DNA of 64,000 bases, taken from NCBI RefSeq assembly GCF_022751215.1, contig NZ_JAICDG010000005.1, forward strand, positions 1 through 64,000, given 5' to 3'. The first letter of the stretch is position 1, and each line of letters starts with the position of its first letter. A program made the position numbers and the translations under genes. The stretch comes from Actinomadura terrae (GTDB taxonomy: Bacteria > Actinomycetota > Actinomycetes > Streptosporangiales > Streptosporangiaceae). The notes below the pieces were generated by a model. That model was not told where the DNA came from. It saw only the letters and a program-made list of their open reading frames with translations, and ran no database searches. Shown here one piece after another: positions 50,487 to 58,912 of this stretch.

Positions 50487-51545
50487 ATGCCATCTGATCC
50501 CACCCGCCCCGGTGCTCCCCGCTACACGCCGGTGCAGCGGCGGCTGCTCACCGCGACCGCCGGTCTCGTCGTCGCCGCGCTCGCGGGCGGCGCCTACGTG
50601 CTGACCTACGACCTGCTGCGCGACCTCGCGATCGAGGGGCGGGCGAGCCGCCGCTGGGCGCCGATCTACCCCGCGATGACCGACGCGCTGACCGCGATGA
50701 CGATCCTCTCGCTGGTCATCACCCGGAACGCCCTCTGGTGGACCCGGCTCCTGCGCTGGACGCTGCTGCTCGTGCTCGTCGCGGGGGTCGCGGCGATCTC
50801 CGTCCAGCACTCGCTGCGCGGTTTCGACAAGCTCTCCGACGACCCGCTGCGGGTGGGCGTCGCGGTGGCGCCGCACGTCATGCTGGTGATCGCGCTGTGG
50901 CTCTGGCTGACGATGTTCAAGCAGATCAGGACGGCCCGGCCGGCCGCCGGGGAGCCGGAGCCGCTGGACGGCCAGCGCGGCCACGTGAAGGTCATCGAGC
51001 CCGCGCCGAGCGCCCGCCCCGCCCTCGAATCACGACCGGAGATCGACGCGCCGCCCGAGCTGGAGTCGCGACCCGAACTCGGGGCGCCCGCCGAGCCGGA
51101 ACCATGGCAGGAACCGGAGCCGCGGGATGCACCGGAACCGCGGGATGCACCGGAACCGCGGGATGAGCCGGAACCGCGGGATGAGCCGGACGCCGCGCCC
51201 GAGCCCGAGCACGACCACATCCCGAGCCTCGGCCCGCTGGCGATCGGCCCGCCCGCCACGCTCCCCACCGACGTCGAGCTGGTGCGGGACCCGGCCAAGG
51301 CGCCGGAGAAGGAGCAAAGGTCCGCCCGGACGACCCGTCCCGACCTGGTCATGCCGAACCCCCGCGCGGCGGAGGGCGAGGAGTACGACCCCCCGCCCGC
51401 CGACCGCGCCGAGGACCCCGACGCCGACGACGACCGGGAGCAGCGCCCCCGCACCGCCGACGAATCCGGCGAACTGCCGATCTTGAACTGGAATCCGCCG
51501 CCGTCCGGCAGCTTCCGCAGTTCGCCCGTCCCGCCCGCCGAGTAA
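50487..51545 (+). CDS. DUF2637-like membrane protein
   Basis: A 352-residue protein with about four N-terminal helices (LLTATAGLVVAALAGGAYVL; AMTDALTAMTILSLVITRNA; WTLLLVLVAGVAAISVQ; VAPHVMLVIALWLWLTMF), the layout of actinomycete DUF2637/SpdB-like proteins, and a long acidic, Pro-rich tail containing EPRDAPEPRDAPEPRDEPEPRDEPD-type pentapeptide repeats. SpdB-like proteins accompany plasmid transfer genes, but none is nearby. ATG at 50487 is chosen; GTG at 50436 would add 17 residues. Confidence 0.75.
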   Translation: MPSDPTRPGAPRYTPVQRRLLTATAGLVVAALAGGAYVLTYDLLRDLAIEGRASRRWAPIYPAMTDALTAMTILSLVITRNALWWTRLLRWTLLLVLVAGVAAISVQHSLRGFDKLSDDPLRVGVAVAPHVMLVIALWLWLTMFKQIRTARPAAGEPEPLDGQRGHVKVIEPAPSARPALESRPEIDAPPELESRPELGAPAEPEPWQEPEPRDAPEPRDAPEPRDEPEPRDEPDAAPEPEHDHIPSLGPLAIGPPATLPTDVELVRDPAKAPEKEQRSARTTRPDLVMPNPRAAEGEEYDPPPADRAEDPDADDDREQRPRTADESGELPILNWNPPPSGSFRSSPVPPAE

Positions 51546-51663
51546 TCGCGCGCCTTTTCACGGCCTTTGCTGGTCTTTGTGGTCGTACTGTCGGCCGGTC
51601 CCGGACGGATCCGGAGGCTCCCGGGCAGATCAGAAGCCCGGACACCGGGGAAGGTACCTCTCC

Positions 51664-52881
51664 ATGACGACCGTTACGTGGGTTGAGGTCAACGAGGAGG
51701 CCGGCTTCGGCGTGGAGAACCTGCCCTACGGGGTGTTCTCGCGGCCGGGGGAACTGCCCCGCGTGGGCGTCGCCATCGGGGAGCGCGTCCTCGACCTGGC
51801 CGGGCTGTCGGCCGCCGGGCTGGTCGACGACCGGCGCTGCTTCGCGTCGGGATCGCTGAACGCCTTCATGGTGGCGGGCCCCGCGTCGTGGCGGGCCAAC
51901 CGCACCCGCCTCGTCGAGCTGCTGACCGACGAGGCGCACCGGCCCGAGGTCGAGCCGCACCTGATCCCCGTCGCGGACGTCAAGCTGCTGCGCCCCTTCG
52001 AGGTCGCCGACTACGCCGACTTCTACTCCTCCGAGCACCACGCCTCGAACGTCGGCCGGATCTTCCGCCCGAACAGCGACTCGCTGATGGCGAACTGGAA
52101 GCGGCTGCCGATCGCCTACCACGGCCGCGCGGGCACGGTGTACCCGTCCGGGACGCCGATCATCCGGCCGTCCGGGCAGCGCAGGACGCCCGGCGAGGCG
52201 GAGCCGTCGTTCGGCCCGACCCTCCAGCTGGACTTCGAGGCCGAGGTCGGGTTCGTCGCCGGGGTGCCCTCCCCGGCCGGACGCGGCGTCCCGACCTCGG
52301 CGTTCCGCGACCACGTGTTCGGGTTCGTCCTGGTGAACGACTGGAGCGCGCGCGACATCCAGAACTGGGAGTCGCGGCCGCTGGGCCCCTTCCTGAGCAA
52401 GTCGTTCGCGACGTCGATCTCGCCGTGGGTGGTGCCGGTCGCGGCGCTGGAGCCCGCGCGCGTGACGCCGCCCGTCCAGGACCCGGCGCCCCTCCCCTAC
52501 CTGCGCTGCGACGAGCCGTGGGGCCTCGACCTGCATCTGGAGGTCCTGATCAACGGGCAGGTCGCGGCCCGCCCGCCGTTCGCGTCGATGTACTGGACGG
52601 CTCCGCAGCAGCTCGCACACGCCACCGTGAACGGCGCGCCGCTGCGCACCGGCGACCTGTTCGCGTCCGGCACGGTCTCCGGGCCCGAGCGGCACCAGCG
52701 CGGCTGCCTCCTCGAACTGTCGTGGAACGGCCGCGAGCCCGTGGTGCTGGACGACGGCACCAAGCGCACGTTCCTTGAGGACGGCGACACGGTCACGATC
52801 CGCGCGAAGGCCCCCGGCGCGTCCGGCTCCCGGATCTCGTTCGGCGAGGTCACCGGCACCGTCCACCCCACAGTGTTGTGA
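51664..52881 (+). CDS. fahA: Fumarylacetoacetase
   Basis: A 405-residue hydrolase splitting fumarylacetoacetate into fumarate and acetoacetate, the last step of tyrosine degradation. Catalytic and metal residues appear in YADFYSSEHHASNVGRIFR (~118), DFEAEVGFVAG (~191) and FVLVNDWSARDIQNWE (~220). N-terminal domain ~1-115. Length is standard. GGAAGG precedes the ATG. Structured repeat copy B begins 24 bases after the stop. Confidence 0.95.
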   Translation: MTTVTWVEVNEEAGFGVENLPYGVFSRPGELPRVGVAIGERVLDLAGLSAAGLVDDRRCFASGSLNAFMVAGPASWRANRTRLVELLTDEAHRPEVEPHLIPVADVKLLRPFEVADYADFYSSEHHASNVGRIFRPNSDSLMANWKRLPIAYHGRAGTVYPSGTPIIRPSGQRRTPGEAEPSFGPTLQLDFEAEVGFVAGVPSPAGRGVPTSAFRDHVFGFVLVNDWSARDIQNWESRPLGPFLSKSFATSISPWVVPVAALEPARVTPPVQDPAPLPYLRCDEPWGLDLHLEVLINGQVAARPPFASMYWTAPQQLAHATVNGAPLRTGDLFASGTVSGPERHQRGCLLELSWNGREPVVLDDGTKRTFLEDGDTVTIRAKAPGASGSRISFGEVTGTVHPTVL

Positions 52882-52904
52882 ATAAGTCCCGGCTGTATTT
52901 ATTA

Positions 52905-53035
52905 AGTCCCGGCCCACGTCCCTCGCCTGGCGGCTCGGGACGTGACCGTGCCTTTGCGGGCGCGGAATCGCTTCGCGATCTTCCCGGAGGGGCTCGCCTC
53001 CGGCATCGCCCCACCGCTCAGTTAGCGCGCCCGCG
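52905..53035 (+). repeat. Structured dispersed repeat, copy B
   Basis: Copy B of the ~130-nt element. Stem ACGTCCC/GGGACGT (52916-52922, 52937-52943) surrounds TCGCCTGGCGGCTC; then GACCGTGCC, closing arms GCGGGCGCG (52956-52964) and CGCGCCCGC (53026-53034), with hairpins ATCGCTTCGCGAT and CCGGAGG...CCTCCGG inside. Its right end supplies the stop and last codons of the MFS gene. The bases TAAGTCCCGGC occur twice just before it. Confidence 0.9.
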
Positions 53036-54224
53036 TGACGGCTGAGGTCGTTAGGCGGCGCTCCGCACGGGCCGTGACCGCCAGCGCGACGCCGGTCATC
53101 CCGGCGAGGACGCCCCACACCGGGACGAAGCTGCCGGTGGTGTCCCTCAGCAGCCCCAGCAGGGGCGGCGAGAGGATGATCGCGATCTGGTTCACCGACA
53201 TGGCCAGCCCCAGCGCGAAGCCCGTCTTGCCCGGCGGCGCCGACTCGGCGACATAGGCGACCCAGGGGCCGTACCAGCCGTATCCGAAGAACCCCAGCCA
53301 GACGAACAGCAGGCAGGCCGCGGGCGCCGTCCGGCCGAGGGGCGTGACCAGCGCCGCCATCCCCGCGACGACGGCGACCATGCAGATCATGACCGACGCG
53401 TAGCGCCCGGACCCGCCGCGGTCGCTCCAGGCCGCCATGCAGATCCGTCCGGCCACGCCCGCCCCCTGCGCCGCCACCAGGACGAGCGCCGCCGCGCCCG
53501 CGCCGAGCGCCGTCACGTCGTGGAGGTACAGCACGGTCAGGACGAGGATGCCGCTCTGCACCGAGATCAGGCTCGTCCCGGACAGCATGATCTTCACCAT
53601 CGACGGCTCGCGCAGCATCCGCACCCGCGCGCCGAACGAGACCCGCTCACCCCGGGGGACGTCCGGCATGGGCGGCGCCCGGTAGAACCCCATGAAGACG
53701 ACGGCGCCCGTGAGCGCGACAAGGCCACCGGCCACGAGCGACGTCCGCCACCCGTAGGCGTCGGCGATCAGGGGCATCACCGCCGCGGCGAGCGCCCCGC
53801 CCAGCGGCAGCCCGGCCTGGCGCAGCCCCATCGCTAGCCCGCGCTGCGACGCGTCGAACCAGGACGCGACCGCCTTGCTGCCGCCGGGCTGGGCGGTGCT
53901 GTAGCCCGCGCCGACGACCAGCAGGACGCCGAGCAGCGCCGCGTATCCCGGCGCGAGGCTGCCCGCGCCCAGCGCCGCCGCGACCACGCACGCCCCCGCG
54001 CCGACGACCCAGCGCTCGCTGTAGCGGTCCAGCAGCTCGCCCGCCACCACCAGCCCCACCAGCGGGACGAACTGGGCCGCCGACAGCAGCAGCCCCAGCT
54101 CCGCCGTGCTCAGATCCAGGTCCCGCTGGAGGCCGATGCCCATCGCCCCGATGCCCTGCACGAAGAAGCTGGACGCGGCCTGCGCGAACGTGGCGATGCC
54201 GAGAACGACCCACCGGTAGGTCAC
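53022..54224 (-). CDS. MFS transporter
   Basis: A 400-residue major facilitator with 12 helices, of the MFS_1/CynX-like type: DLSTAELGLLLSAAQFVPLVGLVVAGELLDRYSERWVVGAG by position (~32-72) and VVGAGYSTAQPGGSKAVASWFDASQRGLAMGLRQAGLPLGG (~105-145). Substrate unknown. GTG at 54224 overlaps the GNAT stop (GTGA). The last ~5 codons and stop lie inside structured repeat B. Confidence 0.92.
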   Translation of the reverse strand: MTYRWVVLGIATFAQAASSFFVQGIGAMGIGLQRDLDLSTAELGLLLSAAQFVPLVGLVVAGELLDRYSERWVVGAGACVVAAALGAGSLAPGYAALLGVLLVVGAGYSTAQPGGSKAVASWFDASQRGLAMGLRQAGLPLGGALAAAVMPLIADAYGWRTSLVAGGLVALTGAVVFMGFYRAPPMPDVPRGERVSFGARVRMLREPSMVKIMLSGTSLISVQSGILVLTVLYLHDVTALGAGAAALVLVAAQGAGVAGRICMAAWSDRGGSGRYASVMICMVAVVAGMAALVTPLGRTAPAACLLFVWLGFFGYGWYGPWVAYVAESAPPGKTGFALGLAMSVNQIAIILSPPLLGLLRDTTGSFVPVWGVLAGMTGVALAVTARAERRLTTSAVTRAR

Positions 54225-54718
54225 GGACGCCAGTACAGCGCCGGGTCGGGATGGTCGGTGAAGCCGAGATCGCGGTAGAGCGGCGCACCGTCGTGCGACG
54301 CGAACAGGTCCACGCGGGCGACGTCGCGCTCCCGGAACCAGTCGAGCAGCGCCCCCATGATCGCCCGGCTGTACCCGCGCCGCCGGTACTCCGGGACGGT
54401 GACGACGCCCACCACGTGCCCGACCCGGCCGTTCCGCGAGTGCGGGCCGGGGAACCACTGCTCGATCGTGCCGATGCCGCACGCGGCGAGGCCGTCGTCA
54501 CCGTCGATGACGAGGATGTGCGCGTCGTCGTCGGCCAGCTTCTCCTTCATGACGCGCGCCAGCGCCACCAGCCACTCGTCGTCGCCGTCGGAGGGGTTGA
54601 AGTACTCACCGCCGAGGTTCTCGAACAGCATCGCCCGCAGGCGCATCAGCTCCGGAACGTCGTCCTCGGTCGCGCGCCGCACCGCGTTCGTCCTGCTCAC
54701 AGGGTTTGTCATGGACAT
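54221..54718 (-). CDS. GNAT family N-acetyltransferase
   Basis: A 165-residue acetyltransferase: RRATEDDVPELMRLRAMLF start, acetyl-CoA loop GVVTVPEYRRRGYSRAIMGALLDWF (R/Q-x-x-G-x-G/S pattern), and DLFASHDGAPLYRDLGFTDH end. Start is ATG at 54718 (or 54712): TACATC six bases upstream suggests a leaderless mRNA. Operon with the MFS gene suggests acetylation and export of a common small molecule (inference). Confidence 0.9.
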   Translation of the reverse strand: MSMTNPVSRTNAVRRATEDDVPELMRLRAMLFENLGGEYFNPSDGDDEWLVALARVMKEKLADDDAHILVIDGDDGLAACGIGTIEQWFPGPHSRNGRVGHVVGVVTVPEYRRRGYSRAIMGALLDWFRERDVARVDLFASHDGAPLYRDLGFTDHPDPALYWRP

Positions 54719-54723
54719 AGCAT

Positions 54724-54731
54724 GATGTAAT
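54724..54731. promoter_or_regulatory. Overlapping divergent -10 boxes
   Basis: On the minus strand TACATC (54724-54729) lies six bases before the GNAT ATG at 54718; on the plus strand TGTAAT (54726-54731) lies seven bases before the CGNR ATG at 54738. The two -10 elements overlap, so RNA polymerase could occupy only one at a time. Confidence 0.5.
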
Positions 54732-54737
54732 GGGCTT

Positions 54738-55256
54738 ATGCACCTCAACCCTTACGGAGAGGACGCCGTCAACCTGGCCGCGGATCTGGCCAACCGGCGT
54801 CCGGCGAGCCCCGGCGAACTCGCGGACCGCTGCCGCGCCGCCGGTCTCCTGCTGGACGGCCCCGCCACAGCGGACGACCTCGACCGCGTCCACACCGCCC
54901 TGGACGCCTGGGAGAAGGTCGTCGACGCGACCGACGAGCACGAACGCGCCGACCTGCTCAACCGGATCCTGGCGGCCTCGGCCTCCTACCCCCGGCTGAC
55001 CGACCACGGCGGCGCCGGCTGGCACCTGCACTACCGCGACGAGCACCAGACGCTCGGCTCGCTGCTGTCGTCGCTCATCTCCGTCGGCACGGCCCTGCAC
55101 CTGGTCGGACGCGGCATGCACCGGCTCCGCCGCTGCGCGGTCACCGAATGCACCACGATCTTCGCCGACACCACCCGCACCGGCCGCCGCCGCTACTGCT
55201 CGCAGCGCTGCTCCAACCGCGACGCCGTCCGCCGCCACCGCTCCCGCACTGTGTGA
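54738..55256 (+). CDS. CGNR zinc finger (ABATE) protein
   Basis: A 172-residue protein with an N-terminal ABATE/DUF1470 domain (LNPYGEDAVNLAADLANRRP) and C-terminal CGNR-type zinc finger: CAVTECTTIF then RRRYCSQRCSNRDAVRRHR. The fourth-Cys tetrapeptide is CSNR instead of CGNR. Likely a transcriptional regulator, possibly of the divergent GNAT-MFS operon. ATG at 54738 with no ribosome binding site, consistent with a leaderless mRNA. Confidence 0.88.
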   Translation: MHLNPYGEDAVNLAADLANRRPASPGELADRCRAAGLLLDGPATADDLDRVHTALDAWEKVVDATDEHERADLLNRILAASASYPRLTDHGGAGWHLHYRDEHQTLGSLLSSLISVGTALHLVGRGMHRLRRCAVTECTTIFADTTRTGRRRYCSQRCSNRDAVRRHRSRTV

Positions 55257-55259
55257 GTC

Positions 55260-55391
55260 AAGTCCCGGCCCAAGGCACTCGCCTGGCGGCGCGTGCCTTG
55301 ACCGTGCCTTGGCGGGCGCGGAATCGCTTCGCGATCTTCCCGGCGGGGCTCGCCTCCGGCATCGCCCCACCGCTCAGTTAACGCGCCCGCG
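55260..55391 (+). repeat. Structured dispersed repeat, copy C
   Basis: Copy C of the element, same orientation as copy B and beginning four bases after the CGNR stop. Stem AAGGCAC/GTGCCTT (55272-55278, 55293-55299) around TCGCCTGGCGGCGC; then GACCGTGCC, closing arms GCGGGCGCG (55312-55320) and CGCGCCCGC (55382-55390). Confidence 0.9.
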
Positions 55392-55471
55392 CGAGCGCTG
55401 AGATCGCTTCGAACACGCTCAGGGTGCCTGGCGCCCGACTCCCGTTTCAACCGGTGCCGGTGCGGGCGTGG

Positions 55472-55963
55472 TCAGGAGGCGGGGACGACCAGAGCCGTGG
55501 CTATGGCGGCGAGGCCTTCGCCTCGGCCGGTGAGGCCCAGGCCGTCGGTGGTGGTGGCCGAGAGGGTGACCGGGGCGCCCGCGAGGGCCTCGGTGAGGGT
55601 CTTCTCGGCCTCGGCGCGGCGTCTGCCGATCTTGGGACGGTTGCCGACGACCTGGATGGAGACGTTGCCGATCGTGAATCCGGCCTCGTCGGCGAGGCGG
55701 GCGACCTCGCGCAGCAGCGCGACGCCGGACGCCCCGGACCAGCGCGGGTCGGCGGTGCCGAAGACGGCGCCCAGGTCACCCAGGGCGCAGGCCGACAGGA
55801 GGGCGTCGCACGCCGCGTGCGCGGCGACGTCGCCGTCGGAGTGCCCGGCCAGGCCGTGGCCCTCGCCCGGCCATTCGAGCCCGGCGACCCACAGCGGGCG
55901 CGGCTCCGACGAGAACGGGTGGACGTCGGTACCGACGCCCACCCGTGGAAGCCGTGCGCTCAA
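55472..55963 (-). CDS. ispF: 2-C-methyl-D-erythritol 2,4-cyclodiphosphate synthase
   Basis: A 163-residue MEP-pathway enzyme forming MEcPP from CDP-ME-2-phosphate. Zinc ligands lie in VGVGTDVHPF (D-x-H) and GHSDGDVAAHAACDALL (His); ATTTDGLGLTGRGEGLAA is the C-terminal signature. The IspD (cytidylyltransferase) domain is not fused here and no ispD gene is adjacent. TTG at 55963, one base after the carD stop, is the first possible start; GTG at 55945 is an alternative. Confidence 0.95.
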   Translation of the reverse strand: MSARLPRVGVGTDVHPFSSEPRPLWVAGLEWPGEGHGLAGHSDGDVAAHAACDALLSACALGDLGAVFGTADPRWSGASGVALLREVARLADEAGFTIGNVSIQVVGNRPKIGRRRAEAEKTLTEALAGAPVTLSATTTDGLGLTGRGEGLAAIATALVVPAS

Positions 55964-55964
55964 C

Positions 55965-56447
55965 TCAGCTGGCCAGGACCTCGTCGAGCAGGGCCTCGGC
56001 CTTGTCCTCGTTGGTCTTCTCGGCGAGCGCGAGCTCGCTCACGAGGATCTGCCGGGCCTTGGCGAGCATGCGCTTCTCGCCCGCCGACAGGCCGCGTTCC
56101 TTGTCGCGGCGCCACAGGTCGCGGACGACCTCGGCGACCTTGTTGACGTCGCCGGAGGCGAGCTTCTCAAGGTTCGCCTTGTACCGGCGCGACCAGTTGG
56201 TGGGCTCCTCGGTATAGGGTGCGCGCAGCACCTCGAACACCTTCTCCAGACCCTCCTGGCCGACGACGTCACGGACGCCAACGTCCTCGACGTTCTCGAC
56301 CGGGACCTGCACTGTCAGGTCGCCCTTGTCGACCTTCAAGACCAGATAGGTCTTTTCCTCACCTTTGATGGTGCGAGTCTCGATGGCCTCGATCCGAGCA
56401 GCCCCATGGTGGGGGTAGACGACGGTGTCGCCGACCTGGAAAGTCAT
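55965..56447 (-). CDS. carD: CarD family transcriptional regulator
   Basis: A 160-residue CarD. The N-terminal RNA polymerase interaction domain is MTFQVGDTVVYPHHGAARIEAIETRTIKG by position (1-29), and the C-terminal helical domain, with the conserved Trp in NWSRRYKANLEKLASGDVNKVAEVVRDLWRRD (~85-116), binds promoter DNA. CarD stabilises open complexes at most promoters, notably rRNA. Start at 56447; upstream codons in frame are not supported. It shares a transcript with ispF. A -35/-10 pair (56498-56503, 56475-56480) lies upstream. Confidence 0.97.
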   Translation of the reverse strand: MTFQVGDTVVYPHHGAARIEAIETRTIKGEEKTYLVLKVDKGDLTVQVPVENVEDVGVRDVVGQEGLEKVFEVLRAPYTEEPTNWSRRYKANLEKLASGDVNKVAEVVRDLWRRDKERGLSAGEKRMLAKARQILVSELALAEKTNEDKAEALLDEVLAS

Positions 56448-56835
56448 GTGACAAGTACCCCTTCCGCTAAGACCAGGGTAGCACGGAAACGAGCGTGGCT
56501 GAACCGGCCTTGCGCGCATATGCGCAGGTCAACCCCCATATTGGGGTATTGACAAAGCCCTTTATTGGTGCATCTCGCCCCTGTTCCGCGTACGCAGGGT
56601 GACCAGAACACCACCATGATCCCGGCGAACCGCCCTTACCGGCAAGACCCTCCCGGGGCAAGACTTCAGGGAGCGGTCCAGCCGCCGATCCGCCCGTCGA
56701 TCCGCCCGCGGAACCCCTGCCGATCGCGTGGAAGCGTCCCATACTGGAGGTGAACATGCCGGGCCGCGCGGGTACGAAGCGCCCGGAGGGGTCCGAAAGG
56801 GGCGCGGCGGGCATCGAAGGACGGTGAGGTAGCGC
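56448..56835. promoter_or_regulatory. Divergent region carD / membrane protein
   Basis: A 388-base spacer. For carD (minus): -35 TTCAGC (56498-56503), 17 bp, -10 TACCCT (56475-56480). Also present are the palindrome GCGCATATGCGC (56514-56525) and TTGACA on the plus strand (56549-56554) without a clear -10. No gene seen; one plus-strand frame lacks codon bias. Confidence 0.5.
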
Positions 56836-57690
56836 GTGAGGCCAGACGGCGACCCGGAGCAGCCCGATGACTACGGGCTCCCCCGCGTGGACGTCGTGGT
56901 GCCCGATGACGCCCGTGAGCTGGAACGCGACATCGTCGCCTACCGCCGGGAGGAGCGCAGGAGGCGGCGCAGGGAGCGGTTCGGACGTCTCGTCCGGCCG
57001 CTGACGCGGTTCGGCGTGGCCATCCCGATCATCGCGGGCGCGCTGCTGGTGGCCCTGCTGAGCGGCGCGCTGATGACCGCGTTCGGGCCCCGCCCGGCGC
57101 CGCGTCCGCCGGCCGCGCAGCTCGCGCCGCGTCCCACGGCGGGCGTCGGACGCATCGGCGGCCTGCTGCCCGCCGGGACGATCGACAAGGTCGACCGCAC
57201 CCGCGTCCCGCAGCCGATCCGGGACCTGCGACCCGGCGTCATCGGCATCGTCCCGCCCGGTTACCGGTGCGACTCGCTGGTGGCGGAGCTGGCCGGACGG
57301 GCGCACGAGTACAACGTCAGCTTCTGGCTCGTCGCCGACCCGCGCCCCGTGGGCAGCACGCGCGGGGTGCCGATCAAGGAGCTGAGGTCCTGCGCGGGGA
57401 CGGCCCACAACGGCACAGCGACCCTCCTCGAAGACCACCGGGGGCTGCTGGCCGGCGTCTATCTGCCTGCCGCGTCGCCTTCTCCCAGCCCGTCCGCGAG
57501 CACCTCCCCCGGCCCGTCCGGGAGCGCATCCGGGAGCCCGTCCGGCAAGGCGACGCCCGCCCCGCCGCCGTCCGACGCGCGGATGACCGCCGTCTTCGTC
57601 CAACTGGACGGCGTCGTCAACGACGTGGTGACCGCGCCGAGGCCCGGGCGGGAGCTCACCGAGAAGGTCAAGGCGTTGCAGTCCGGCTGA
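56836..57690 (+). CDS. Membrane-anchored protein, unknown function
   Basis: A 284-residue protein. Residues 1-48 are cytoplasmic and end in a highly basic run (YRREERRRRRRERFGRL); one helix (VAIPIIAGALLVALLSGALMTAF, ~58-81) follows, and then an outer Ala/Pro/Ser-rich domain with two Cys (GYRCDSLV, RSCAGTAH) that could pair. A Ser/Pro tract (~215-245) precedes a last segment. Such proteins sit between carD and the lipoprotein gene in related actinomycetes. GTG at 56836 after GAGG. Confidence 0.78.
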   Translation: MRPDGDPEQPDDYGLPRVDVVVPDDARELERDIVAYRREERRRRRRERFGRLVRPLTRFGVAIPIIAGALLVALLSGALMTAFGPRPAPRPPAAQLAPRPTAGVGRIGGLLPAGTIDKVDRTRVPQPIRDLRPGVIGIVPPGYRCDSLVAELAGRAHEYNVSFWLVADPRPVGSTRGVPIKELRSCAGTAHNGTATLLEDHRGLLAGVYLPAASPSPSPSASTSPGPSGSASGSPSGKATPAPPPSDARMTAVFVQLDGVVNDVVTAPRPGRELTEKVKALQSG

Positions 57691-57814
57691 CATTTTCGCC
57701 ACCGTGTACGGACCCCGAGGCGGGGTGCGCGTGTCCACGCCGCTACGCTTCCCCTGGCGTGTCTCACGCCCTTCCCACCACATTCCAACGCCATTTCGCG
57801 AGGAGAACGACGCC

Positions 57815-58852
57815 GTGATCCGAAACAGCCGTCGAGTGGCCGTGCTCGCCGTCGCGGGCGCCGTCGCCATCGCACCGGTGCTCTCCGGCTGCGGCGCCGG
57901 CAGCGAGCCCCAGACCGCGGCCCCGACGCAGCTCACCGAGGGTGTCAACGCCACGGTGCCGAAGAACGAGCCCGAGGCCGCGCAGATCGACATCCGCAAC
58001 ATGTTCCTGCTGGGCCCGAAGCCCGACATGACGTTCGGCCAGGGCAGCGCGCTGCCGCTGTACGCCACGATCATCAACCAGGTGAAGGGGCGCCAGGACC
58101 GGCTGCTGTCGGTGTCCTCATCCGCCTTCGGCCAGCAGCGGATCACCGGCGGCTCGGTCGTGCTGCCGCCCGCCCAGCCGTCCGGGCAGGGCAGCGCCGT
58201 CCAGCTGGTCGGGCAGGCGCCCGCGGCGTCGCCCACCCCGGAGGGGACGAAGAAGCCGGGCAAGAAGAAGCCGAAGCCGGGCAGCACGCCGACGGGCGGC
58301 GCGTCCGCCGAGCCCGGCGCGAGCACGGAACCGGGCGCGACGGCGGAGCCGGGCGGCTCGCCGGGCCCCGGCACGCCCACCGGCACCGGCGCCTCCAGCA
58401 GCCCGGGCGCGGCCGCCTCGGCGAGTGGGACGCCCACCGGGCCCGAGAACACCATCGCACCCACCGCCGAGCCGACCGTTCAGGTCCCGCCGGGCGGCAA
58501 GGCGCCGCTGGTCGTGCTGATCAACCCGAGCCGGCCGCTGATCGGCGGCGAGCGCGTCACGCTGCGCCTGCGGTTCGAGCAGGCCGGTGTCATCGACGTC
58601 GCGGTGCCGGTGATCCCGCAGCAGGGCGAGTACGCCCAGTACACGGCGGTGTCGGAGGGCACCCCGGCGCCCGGGGCGGCTGTCCCGGCGCACCCGTCCG
58701 AGGGCGCCACGTCCGGCGCGCCCGCCACGCCCGGCGGCGAGAGCCCCGGCACGGGCGCGACCCCGGGCACGGGCGAGGGCGCCACGCCGGGCGCCACCAC
58801 GTCCCCGGGCGGGGAGGGCGGAAGCACGGCCGGCCCCGAGGGCGGCCACTGA
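57815..58852 (+). CDS. Lipoprotein, PCu(A)C/DUF461-like
   Basis: A 345-residue lipoprotein: signal AVLAVAGAVAIAPVLSGC with lipobox Cys at ~residue 25, an outer domain (IDIRNMFLLGPKPDMTFGQGSALPLYATIINQ) resembling DUF461/PCu(A)C folds, then a ~100-residue Pro/Gly/Ala/Ser linker, and further beta-rich and low-complexity parts. No Met/His copper site is evident, so copper transfer is unlikely. AGGAG precedes the GTG at 57815. The 16-bp hairpin after the stop ends the transcript. Confidence 0.85.
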   Translation: MIRNSRRVAVLAVAGAVAIAPVLSGCGAGSEPQTAAPTQLTEGVNATVPKNEPEAAQIDIRNMFLLGPKPDMTFGQGSALPLYATIINQVKGRQDRLLSVSSSAFGQQRITGGSVVLPPAQPSGQGSAVQLVGQAPAASPTPEGTKKPGKKKPKPGSTPTGGASAEPGASTEPGATAEPGGSPGPGTPTGTGASSSPGAAASASGTPTGPENTIAPTAEPTVQVPPGGKAPLVVLINPSRPLIGGERVTLRLRFEQAGVIDVAVPVIPQQGEYAQYTAVSEGTPAPGAAVPAHPSEGATSGAPATPGGESPGTGATPGTGEGATPGATTSPGGEGGSTAGPEGGH

Positions 58853-58866
58853 CCCCACGGCACGCG

Positions 58867-58902
58867 AAACGGCCCGTACGGTTCTCACCGTACGGGCCGT
58901 TT
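58867..58902. terminator. Bidirectional terminator
   Basis: A 16-bp perfect stem (AAACGGCCCGTACGGT and its complement) with TCTC loop and T-run on both strands (GTTTTC / GTTTCG) lies between the convergent lipoprotein and response-regulator genes. Confidence 0.92.
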
Positions 58903-58912
58903 TCTATCCCGA

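Noticed and set aside
56467..58464. 665-codon minus-strand frame upstream of carD
   Set aside because: Antisense to two exported-protein genes that have signal sequences and good ribosome binding sites.
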